Both the position numbers and the translations under genes were made by a program. Below are positions 43,768 through 53,513 of a stretch of DNA of 64,000 nucleotides, piece by piece. The stretch is taken from contig JAGMWG010000022.1 in NCBI GenBank assembly GCA_020744225.1, positions 186,001 to 250,000 of the forward strand. Direction: 5' to 3'. This DNA comes from Paraphoma chrysanthemicola (lineage: Eukaryota > Ascomycota > Dothideomycetes > Pleosporales > Phaeosphaeriaceae). The notes beneath the pieces were generated by a model. The model was given only the letters and a program-made list of their open reading frames with translations, did no database searches and was not told where the DNA came from. The first letter of the stretch is position 1, and each line of letters starts with the position of its first letter.

Positions 43768-44225
43768 CATCGGATCGAGAAATGGCCATACATCGTGCTG
43801 GTGTGGGTTGGGATGGTTCATGAAATGCACGGAAGAGGGAATCTGGCTGAGCTTACTTGCGCTTTTTGAAAATGATCTGGGCTTCTGCAACGTTCCCCAA
43901 GAATGAGTTCGATTATGCTGGTTTTGTCGTTGGGATTACCATTGTCCGTCGCGTAGCTACTCAATGCAGCCTCACCTTCACCTCAGTGCTATTGGTCGCT
44001 ATTGTGGACTACCATGCACATGTCTCGTCCGATTATTGCTATTGAGACTTCTTACAATAGATCTCTTGCTATTGTGACGATAGTTACTGCTCACTCCGAT
44101 ATCTGTTTTTATACCTCGTATGCCTCCCGTCTTGCTCCTCTTCAGGTCCGAGTTCTCTTCTCTCTCAGCTGTAAATTGCACCACTTCTTCCAATAATCAG
44201 CATCCCATCACACATCATCGCAGCG
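43768..44225. other. Promoter region of the proline-rich gene
   Basis: 458 bp; the last 120 bp are strongly pyrimidine-rich (CTCCTC, CTTCTCTCTC), as is common just upstream of fungal start codons. No gene seen. Confidence 0.5.
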
Positions 44226-45872
44226 ATGGAGTCCTTCCTGTTCCTCGTTGCCGTCTTCGTTCTCTTCGGCTGGGTCGTCTGCGAGCTCAGCGACCCATTG
44301 ACCCCCAAGAAGGCTCTGGCGGCTGGTCCGCCTTCACCACCACCATCGCCTCTTCCTCGTCGCGCTCGTCGTGCCCAGTCGCGAGGTAAGTCTCGCCCCA
44401 CGACCAATTCTTCTTCGCGCAAGCCGCCCCCTGCCGACTCTCCTTCTCCCGAGCCCGCTTTCCTCTCCCCGGCCGCCGCTCTGTTTTCCTCCACGAATCC
44501 CACGCTGACCTACTGGCCATGCTGGGATCCCAACGAGTGCACATTCCTCAACGCCACCGAAGAAGCGCACTTCGGGCGCATGTACCGCGGTTTCGACAAG
44601 CACTTGGGCTGGCGGTGGATGGCGTTCCCGCAAGGGACCCATGAGGCAAGGATGCGGTATCTGCGTGAGAAGAGGGAAGGCAAGAGACCTGTTGTTGAAG
44701 TTGAGCCCGTGACCCATTCTCCAGAAGTGCCCTCCTTGCCACCACCGCCTCCCAGTGCTCCTCTCCCTCCTCGCTCGCCGTCTCCTCGTCCTGCGCCTCC
44801 GGTCTCGGCACCCACTCCTCCCCCTGTACAGCCCTTGGTGCCGCTCGCCTCGATCCCGGTCCTCGTCTTCCCTCCGGCCGCCGCTCCCACTCCTTCGCCT
44901 GCGCCAATGCCAGTGCCTGCTATGGTGATGCCGCCGGCGGCATCACCTAGCATAGGGCTTGGCATGATGGCACAATTCGCGATGCAGTGCGCCTCGAGGA
45001 CTGTTCCTCTGCCCCGGCCAGCACCAGTTCCTCTTCCTCCGGCCCGCCAGCCATCACCGGCGCCTGTGGTCGCTGCGCCGCAGCAGCCTCCCACTCCCCC
45101 TCGTGTTGCTCCGCCGCCGTCGGTTGCCGCTCCTCCGCCGCCTGGTCCTGCGACTCCGCCGCCTGTTCCAGCGCCCGCGCCCTCTGTTCCCACGCCTTCG
45201 CCCGCGCCGACTCTCCCTGCTGCCTCCGCGCCGCTTTCCCCTGCTCCCGCGCCGTCTCCTCCTGCTTCAAAGCAGCCCCCAGCACCACCAGCACAGACTC
45301 CTGCGCTCCAAGCTCCGACCTCTGCTCCTCTCCCTATCCCCATTGGGGACAGGAGCATGTCGTTGAGCGACCGCGAGCTCCTAAGCCTCGACATCGCTGC
45401 GCTGGGGCTGACGGACACGTCGCTTTTCGCCTGGAAGATCTCGCTCCTGGTCGACGGCCGGCAAGCAGCTGCCAAGAACGACTCGCTGGAGATGGCACGA
45501 CGGTACAACGAGATGGCGCCCAATCTCAAGCGGGCGGCCGTCATCCTGCGGCTGCAATTGTTGAAGGCGCGCTTCAACAACGAGCTCAAGCCTGGGAAGG
45601 CCCTCGTGACCACCATCTGGAACACGTTGAATCTCTCGAAAGGGATTTTCGACAAGTTCAAGGGTGGTCAGGGGGCGTCGGACGTGCGGTCGGATTTCTC
45701 GTCGCTGGTCGACGCTATTCGCTTTTTTCGCAAGTACATTTGCGATAACGACATTCAGTCTTCGGTGTCGAAGGAGTTCATGAGAAAGGAGATGAATGAT
45801 GGAGAAGGAAAGAAGTTCGGCAGCATCAAGCTGCTGGCGCATCGTCTTCACGAGCTTCTTGAGCATTTGTAA
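44226..45872 (+). CDS. Proline-rich protein with N-terminal membrane anchor
   Basis: Single exon of 548 residues. Residues 1-20 (MESFLFLVAVFVLFGWVV) form a hydrophobic anchor or signal. A short Ser/Arg/Pro-rich linker follows, then a conserved-looking patch around 93-130 (YWPCWDPNECTFLNATEE, GWRWMAFP). Residues about 155-370 are extremely Pro/Ala-rich with many PPP and PxP units and almost no charge. The last 175 residues are charged and helical (SDRELLSLDIAALGL, EMARRYNEMAPNLKRA, SSLVDAIRFFRKYI), without a known domain. The proline tract suggests a long extended spacer between a membrane end and a helical end. Localisation is inferred. The long antisense frame over the GC-rich tract is a compositional shadow. 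Confidence 0.78.
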   Translation: MESFLFLVAVFVLFGWVVCELSDPLTPKKALAAGPPSPPPSPLPRRARRAQSRGKSRPTTNSSSRKPPPADSPSPEPAFLSPAAALFSSTNPTLTYWPCWDPNECTFLNATEEAHFGRMYRGFDKHLGWRWMAFPQGTHEARMRYLREKREGKRPVVEVEPVTHSPEVPSLPPPPPSAPLPPRSPSPRPAPPVSAPTPPPVQPLVPLASIPVLVFPPAAAPTPSPAPMPVPAMVMPPAASPSIGLGMMAQFAMQCASRTVPLPRPAPVPLPPARQPSPAPVVAAPQQPPTPPRVAPPPSVAAPPPPGPATPPPVPAPAPSVPTPSPAPTLPAASAPLSPAPAPSPPASKQPPAPPAQTPALQAPTSAPLPIPIGDRSMSLSDRELLSLDIAALGLTDTSLFAWKISLLVDGRQAAAKNDSLEMARRYNEMAPNLKRAAVILRLQLLKARFNNELKPGKALVTTIWNTLNLSKGIFDKFKGGQGASDVRSDFSSLVDAIRFFRKYICDNDIQSSVSKEFMRKEMNDGEGKKFGSIKLLAHRLHELLEHL

Positions 45873-46899
45873 TTTCTGGTGCTGGTCACCTTGTTAGATA
45901 GTGTAGAATGGCACTTTCTTTCTGCCTTTCCCAGTTGTTGTGTTCAAGTATTCCTGTGCAACTTCGTGCTCCACAACATGGTTAGTGTTATCTGTAATGG
46001 CTCATCGAAGCTCTCCGGGACGTTTCATTCTCGCCCAACATCGCCTAGGCTTAAACAGCGCCAAGTGGGCTACGAAGGTTCTCGAGCATATGATGAGGCT
46101 TTGAGACCATCCAGGAGGATATATCGACACCATGATGCCTGGGAAAAGGGTAGATGTATATGAACAGGAGAGTATGAGATGTGATTTACAAGTTGAGATG
46201 ATGTCGTGTGGTTGAGACGGACAAACTAAAAGCTTAGTGGCTTGGCAAGGTCTCCTTCTGTTTTGGCAAGGCAGATTTCCTCATCACATCAGACACGATG
46301 CCCGCGCCAGTATACTCGGGTCTTGATCTCCACCACTCAGGATCCACGATTGGCCAGCCACCACTAGCAACAGACTACCGGAAACGGCTCGCCTTAGGCA
46401 CAATTCGGACTCAGGCGCCCTACACAGCATGAAGTGTCGCACGATTATTCTTCGCGCGAGAGTTGTCGTTGCTACAAGATCATAGTCAGGCACAGAAAAC
46501 TTGTAATCATACTCAAAGAGTTGGCAGGGGTAGGATCGCACTTGTATGCTTCCCCATGACCACAACGCGGCCACACCCGCCCGCTACCGACATTGCGACA
46601 GGTGACGGACAGCATGCGAACCAAGGCCAGCACAAACGAACGATGTCAAACATCGTAAATGAGCCAAGATACCTTCCATAGCTCATACAAGTCAAGAATC
46701 CTGTGTACTCGGCTCCTTGTTGTGGGGCTCCTCACCAAACAAGGCGCAGCACATCCCATCTTAGCGCATCCTCGCTAGGTTAAAGCGAAGTGGCTTACTT
46801 GAGGCCTGATGCGCCATAAAGCCACTCCTTCCTCGTGTCGCTGCGATATCAGTCTTCAAGCTCCTTAACCCCTCCAACGACATCGTAGTCACCACAACC
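45873..46899. other. Intergenic region
   Basis: 1.0 kb between same-strand genes. No convincing gene, RNA or repeat. Confidence 0.45.
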
Positions 46900-47662
46900 A
46901 TGTCGTCCAAAATTCTCACAGCTCTAAACATATCTTTCCTCGTCACCTCTCTCATCCTCATTATCCTCTCAATCGTAGATCTATACTTGATCATTCACGC
47001 AATACAATCACTCACCAGATGGTTTAGCGCCGGCTGGTACGAATGGTACAACCGCCCATACGGCGGCGGGTGGCGACATGTCACAGGCCATGTCGGCTTG
47101 TACTACGACAACAGGAACGAGGACCTCGAAATAATTGCAACGGTATTCGCGCTCATCACTGGTGTTCTCGGTCTAGTCGGATTCTTCGTCGCGAGACAGG
47201 TAATTGCCAGTCCACCCCAAGTTCAGAGACTGTGCTCTATACTAATCTCTTTTTGTTCAGAAGAATAAGCAAGCAGGACCAACTGCTCTTACAACAATGT
47301 TCCTCATCTTGCCTTCCGCAATTACTCTGATTCTCACACTCGTCGCCATTATTTACACATCCGTACACAATGACTTCAACGCCAAGTCCACTTGCGTATA
47401 CTATGAAGGCCATCGCGACGGGCACCTCTTCGGATGCACGCGCGAAAACGCGGCCTGCCAGATCATCAAGTCAATCACGGATACCAACTGGGCCGACAAC
47501 GATCGCATCTGTCGCGAGCTCAAGGCAGGCAGGCTGATTATTGCGGGGATTGTGTCGGTTACTGCATTGAGTCTCGCGGCGGCTGCTGGGAGGTGGTGGG
47601 TCCGTCTTGATAAGAAAGAGAGCGCGAATGAGAGGGTTGCGAGGCTGGTTAACGAGGAGTAA
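46900..47662 (+). CDS. Four-helix membrane protein
   Basis: Two exons, 46900-47199 and 47261-47662. The 61 bp intron (GTAATT donor, GTTCAG acceptor, phase 0) gives about 233 residues. Four hydrophobic segments are visible: about 7-34, 80-99, 111-131 and 190-210. The first extracellular or lumenal loop has GWYEWYNRPYGGGW. The second, between helices 3 and 4, has three cysteines (CVYY, GCTRENAACQ) and one more before helix 4. The layout is that of tetraspan fungal membrane proteins (MARVEL- or claudin-like), but I see no family signature. ATG at 46900 in CCATGTCG. Probably plasma membrane; function unknown. Confidence 0.82.
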
Positions 47663-48257
47663 GTGTGAAAGAAGATATTATCACGAACTACGATGCAAAG
47701 ATTGGATGATGCTTGTATGGAGCGGAATTTTGTCTCGGACGGCGCCAAAAGGGCTGATGATTGTGTTCTTCCTGGTTATTAGTGTAGAGCCCATTTATAC
47801 TCCAATGCCATACTCACATTCATGTCTAATCGTTCACAATTCAAACATCGCCACCCACCCATCCAGGCAATATCACATATGTAGGTCGTTCCGTACCTAT
47901 CTGCACAAAAGAAATCCCTGGCATACGCATTACAACAGAAGTAGATAACCTATACCCCAAAAAGACAAAGCGTAATGCGGGGCACTTCAACACCTACCAG
48001 TCGTTCGTCAATGGCTTATGCAAAGCACTTGCACGCCTACCAATCACCGGCGCCGACCATATGCATGGCACTCCAGCATCTCTCACCAACACCACAAGTT
48101 CACATAACCCATACATGACTATTTACCGCGACATAAAACCCGTTTTCTTGGTCACTATGTGGATTCCAGGTATTCAAGAGCCCTACCAGCCCTTCCTGCA
48201 CGGGCACAACTTGTATTCCTCACTTTCACAGCAGCGCGGGAATCAGCATCCCCGACA
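47663..48257. other. Intergenic region upstream of the Clr5-domain gene
   Basis: 595 bp with short frames only. An open frame runs into the Clr5 gene from 48159 but starts with GTG; the ATG at 48258 is preferred. Confidence 0.45.
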
Positions 48258-49525
48258 ATGGAACAAGCATTACAGTTAAGCCATTTCCAGCAGACTATCT
48301 CTCCGACCAACCACGTCGCGAAAACGTCTTCAAAGCGCGCATATGTATCTGATGATTCCCAATGGGTGGAGCTACATGATGTCTTCGTCATGCTCTGGCC
48401 AGGTATGGCGCTTGCAGAGCTTGCGAAAGTCATGGAAGAAGATTACGGGTTTCGCGCCACGTGAGTTGATATCTACACTGCATGAGTGTGGAAGTTGGAA
48501 ATGTTGGCTCACGTGTTTTCAAGGCAAGATCAGTATAAGAAAAAGTTTCAACATTGGTATAAAACAGGCTTGCTACCGCCGAAGAAGCGCAAGAAGGGTA
48601 ACGTAGCGCAGGACAGCAGGCCAAAAGAATTGGAGAATGGTAGTGATCTTAGTGGCAAAAACGGCGGGGTTGCAAATGCGGCTTTGGGGTTACTCACGCC
48701 TGCTTCAACACCAGGTGATGAAAATGCCGCCGAAGCAAATGCATTAGGTACGTATACTCAAGAAGTGATGAAAAGTCGCCACCAACTCATTCACACAGTG
48801 CCAAAGGGCTTCTCTTCCCCCTACACAGCGTCTCCGGCAGATGTACAAGCCCAACCCAACTCACCAAGTCCCGCAACCAAGTCCAATCTCCCACAAACTT
48901 CATCGATTCTCAGTGCAAGCCAGACTAAATTCCACCACCTCCTTAGTGATCTATGGGGTGCCTACTTCGACGCGCAGTACGGCCACGCAGACCAGGTTGA
49001 AGTGGGTGAGGCGCTGAGTAACATGGTTGAATTCCTCATCAACATCAGCGTAACGGACCAGGATCTAACTACAGTTGCATCACGGCCCGGAGACGTGCGA
49101 TTGCTGGGAAGAGTATTGAGCGGCATTCGCGACCGGTATCCCGACGACGGGAACCTTCTCGGAACACTTGAGGCGGCCGTATTCCCAAGATTGGGCAGTC
49201 AGTTTGTTGATCAGGATTGGGACGAGATGTACTCGCTGTCAGATCGGAAAGAGCTTTCGCGCTTAGACCAAGATTCGTGGGATTGGGATTCGACTTTTGG
49301 AAGGGTTGGCTCACGCCCACCAGCCTGGGGACCGGTGATATATTGCGTGAGTACCTTGCTCACCCATCGTGAATCGAAACGGAGTTGAAGACGTATGCTG
49401 ACCTGCCTTTCTAGTGTCGATGTGGTGACGGCCCGTACAACCTAGCAGTGTCCGTGGGGTGTGCTCAGTATCATTGCGCAGGGCACCGTTTTTGTGAGGA
49501 CTGCCCACATGGTTGTGAAGTCTAA
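48258..49525 (+). CDS. Clr5-domain protein with cysteine-rich C-terminus
   Basis: Three exons, 48258-48460, 48524-49346 and 49415-49525, with introns of 63 bp (phase 2) and 68 bp (phase 0), both GTGAG donors. The product is about 378 residues. Residues about 38-90 form a Clr5 domain (WVELHDVFVMLWPGM, KVMEEDYGFRAT, QYKKKFQHW); its centre is created by joining exons 1 and 2, which supports the model. A basic PPKKRKKG follows, a likely nuclear localisation signal. The middle is disordered, then helical. Exon 3 gives a short Cys/His tail (CCRCGDGP, HCAGHRFCEDC) that probably binds zinc, as seen at the end of many fungal nuclear and HET-related proteins. S. pombe Clr5 acts in gene silencing; a chromatin or transcription role here is inference. 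Confidence 0.85.
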
Positions 49526-52500
49526 CATTCCGTGAATTGAGCGGGAATTGCATGTCGCTGTCATGGCGCGGAGCGAGTAAGTCCACTTCAAATGCAAAGG
49601 CAAGAGTCTAAAGCATGCTCTGGTCGGAGTTGACTTCAAATGCTCTGCCAACCTTGAACATGATCACCTCGAATGAAATAAGGTGTGCAAGGAGCAATTA
49701 TATAGTCAAAGGCAGACTTTACCGATGTTTTATGCAAATGGAACGAGTATTGCGAATGACCGATGGCACGGCGCTATTTCGAGGTCGCTTGTGAAGAAAC
49801 GATTGTCGCAGCAGAGCCCAATGACCCTAGGCCAGTCCCACTCGTTCGAACTTACCATGTATCGCTAGTGCAGCAAGCAAGGCTCACCAGTTCGAATGCT
49901 TTCACACCGGAGGTATAACCAAGCGAAAGACCGTGTGCGTCTCGCTTAGGGTGAAATGCCAAGGCCACATCGTTCGCAGATTGAAAGCTGAAAATATCGG
50001 AGACCAGGCAAGTGTGAATGACGTAGCACAAGCCACTGCTGGCATGCGTCTAGCATGCTCAGGAATGTGAAAATGCAGGGCTGAAACAGATTTGCCGTGG
50101 TGACACTGATGACAAGACAATCGGGCCGCAGTCAACCTTCCCGAGACATTTCCAAGCTTGCGCTCTCATCATCGGGCCTCGAGCCGGACAGCTCAGCTTC
50201 TTTTTCTTCTTCCGCGTGCGACATCTCCAGACAATATGCGCAACGTGGTGTTGAGGCTGTCACTTGTGCCCATAATAGCCGCGGAGTGGGTCTCATTTGG
50301 GCATCCTGCATCGCAAATCCGACGCCAGCGCCAAAAGTGGGTCCGCTGGGCAGCCATGAGCCGCAAAACTACGCATTCCCGTGTATTCGGAACCCAATCA
50401 GGGAAGAGTTGGGCAGCGATGGGATCACGTACGCATCCTGCTGAGCGTCCTGGGCAGTGACTCACACACGTTGATAGGAGCGGAGCGGTTGCCAGTAGAC
50501 AGGAAGAGCAGCGGAAGCTGCGAAAGCTGGATACTGGCGAGTGTATTGCTCGAAAGATGGACTGACGACGAAACTACAGTAGTGTTTTCGAGAGCACCGG
50601 TCGTACAGTTGTAGGGCTGAGTGAGTGGCGGTCCCACATGTTCTGTCCCGTAAGCTTTTCGTGGCCGCGACTCATGGCACAACGACCACGACTTCTCGAA
50701 TAGTTGGACAAGTTCAGCGGAAGCAGCAATTAAACAACATAGGAGCCTACCACGGATAATACCGTCCAGCTAGGTATGATGGGAGCGACAGCTGGTAGGT
50801 CTGTGCCTTCATTTGCGAGTCCGGGCGGATGGCTGCTTGTTATCAAGCCCTAAACCGGTGATAGGCCGGTCTCTGCCGAAGAATTTGCACCACGAGCAGG
50901 TATTCCTTCTATCCAGCTGCTCTAGTATAATATTCAATTGTGTCAATGGCATGTTCATCTGCTGGTCGCAGTCGTAGAACGAGCATGACCACAAATGTCA
51001 GCGCATCGCTGGACACTGTTGTCGTACAGTGGCTTCCGATATCGCATCATTTGTGGGCGTGTGGCACTTCGATAACGCTGGCAGCAGCCACAGATCTTCT
51101 GCAGGGCGCGTATGATGTACCGTGCGTGATTGCTTGTTGTACCAAAAGCCTATCGAGACGTCAGTCAAAAAAATTGTTGTTGCTGGAACTGGCGCATAGT
51201 TGATCAAGTTTCGCAGAGAACGGCCTCGCGCAGCGCGTTAGCTTCTGAAATGCGGCGTGAGTAACATGGAACATTCAACATGTACGACGGCATGTTTGCC
51301 GACCTGGTATTTGGTGTGATTTCATGTCGTGCAGAGTAGTGCAGCAAGAAAAAGTAGAGCCTGACTCAAGTAGTACCCCACAAGTTTTGTGTCGATGGAG
51401 CAAGGCTCAATTGGCAGTTTCCAGTAGACCGAGACATGACGAGCATCTCACTGCAGCTGTCGCACAGAGAGATCGGTGGCGGACGGGGGGTGTAGGAGCA
51501 TTGGTCAGGAATGCACCATTCTGGCTCAGACCACTGCACTGCTTGATTCAACGGTTAGAACGTCCGGCAAATGGCAGGGTTGTGACCTGCTCAGCCTTTC
51601 CAGGTGCATGCCGGTAGCTTGAAGTGGATGAGACATGGCAGGAATGTGAATTTGCAAAGGTCGCAGGAGAACGTGGGCACAGCTGGTGTGACTTGGTAAG
51701 CTTTAGACCACGATAACACTTCTCGTGGGTGCCACAGGTTGCGGCCAGCGACGTTGAGTCCCATTCCTCATATTTCAGTCATGGAGCTGCCAGCTGTACA
51801 AATTGGCACAGTCTGTTGAGGACTGGTACGTCGCTCGAGGGCGTGCGTCTCTTCACCGGAAGCTAGGTGGGGTGCAGACGAGTCAACGAGTAAGCAGAGC
51901 TTGGCCGGGCCGCGTGACGAAGAGCCCTCGGAGGGTAGGCGGATGGTTACACCGGGTACACCTGTCTTGCTGTAGTTGGATCAGTGCCGGATCTTGTTCT
52001 GCAGGTGGGGCCAGAGACGTTCTGGAAGGCTGTGATTCGCGCTGGCCAAAGATGAAGCTGCCAGTAATACTCGTAACAGAGCAACTGGAACAACTCTCGG
52101 TGGCGAAGAATAGGCTTTGCGCGTCTTTGCAATGTTAATGAATGTCGCGGCTGTTGAGAATGCTTTGCTGTTCCTGCAGAACTGTGCAGAACTGACGTGG
52201 CAGGACGAGAGAAAACAGCTAGCGGGTGCAACAACTGTACAGGAGAGCGGCTCAAATGACGTCGAAACGAGAGGATCGAGAGGATGGAAAATCGAAGCTA
52301 GGAAAGACTGGCCCTGTCATCGTTCACCGCGGCGATCATGAAGCGTGTTCGCAGAGTGGTGATGGTTACGCATAGATAACGCCAAGACTGGCTGCAAGAG
52401 GAAGGAAAGATGACGGCCAGTGCCCAGGCAGGCGTAGCCTTGCTTGCAAGACGTATCTTCTGCGCTGTGAGCAGCCTAGTCTGGCGGCCGTCGAGATGGC

Positions 52501-53513
52501 GACCACAGCGGTCGCGGGTCTGAGAAGCGGTGAGGAGCCGAACGGTGGATGCGGAGAATCGAATACGGGATAGCAGGCCGCATAGCGAGGGCGGGCGATC
52601 CCGGTTTCACTCGCTGGCCAGCAGCCAGTCAGGCCCTCACGGCTGCTGGTGTCTGACGGGCGTCGCGCAGGCAAGCAGAGCCAATCGCAGACACTGGTGC
52701 GGTCGCGGGCTAAAATTACGCACCGCAAGACGAGGTCGAGGGCAGGCGATCACCAGCAGGGTGAGGCCCTGTGCAAACTCATGGCAGACGGCGGACGGTC
52801 GGAATGAGGGCCATCAGACATATGAAGGCACTCTGGGGCGCCGGCTAAAGCCTCAATGCGGTCGCGAGCACCGCTGCACGCTCGTCGAACGCGGTGTCGA
52901 GGCCATTGCATTGAGAGGTTTGCAGCGGGCCACTGGGCTGCATGCTGCGGCAGCAGAGCGGTGGTGTGTGTGGATGCTGCGTCACCCACGCCAACGGTGG
53001 CAGGAGGCATCGTGAGCGCTGCCCGCGAGGGAAGGCGCGCCCGGGGGGCAGAGCAGGAGCGACCCGAGGGCTCGCACACCTGGGCAGCAGCAGTCGCAGC
53101 GGCGGCGTGCGGTGCGCCCAACGAGACGTTTAAACGCAGTGCATGAAGGGCGATGCGACTAGCTGGCCTTATATTAGAGTACGTGAGGTGCCAGCGCGTT
53201 TTGAAATTTCCCCGCCGCAATTTTTCGAGCCCAAAGCGCCTGCCGCCTGCATGCCTGCACACACACACACAGTCCGCCCCGTCATACCGTCGTGTCCTCG
53301 CACTCTTACTTCACCACGCCTTTGTCTCTGCACCCTTGCGCCGCTCTTCTGCACACCCAACCTGCGATGGTAGCATGCGCACACCTCACTGCTCTTTCTC
53401 TTGACTGTCGCCGGACACCATCGCTCCCCGGCTATCGATAGCGTCCCGTACGCTAAATCTTGGGCGACCGACCTCATAGCGCGCCCACGGCCTGCCCACC
53501 CACGCTGCCCGCA
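49526..53513. other. 4 kb region without a recognised gene
   Basis: Many short frames on all six registers, none resembling a known protein. GC content rises from about 51.8 kb onwards. The frames at 52530-53015 and 52750-53268 oppose each other and look compositional. (AC)n at 53258-53271. The last 350 bp are C-rich leader sequence of the following gene. It could hold the long promoter of that gene or a non-coding transcript. Confidence 0.4.
53258..53271. repeat. (AC)n microsatellite
   Basis: About seven CA units in the leader region of the next gene. Confidence 0.75.

Noticed and set aside
44510..45661. 383-codon antisense open frame, Gly/Ala/Arg-rich
   Set aside because: It mirrors the proline-rich tract of the sense gene; GC-rich codon composition keeps the reverse frame open. 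The sense gene has the anchor, non-repetitive ends and a good start.
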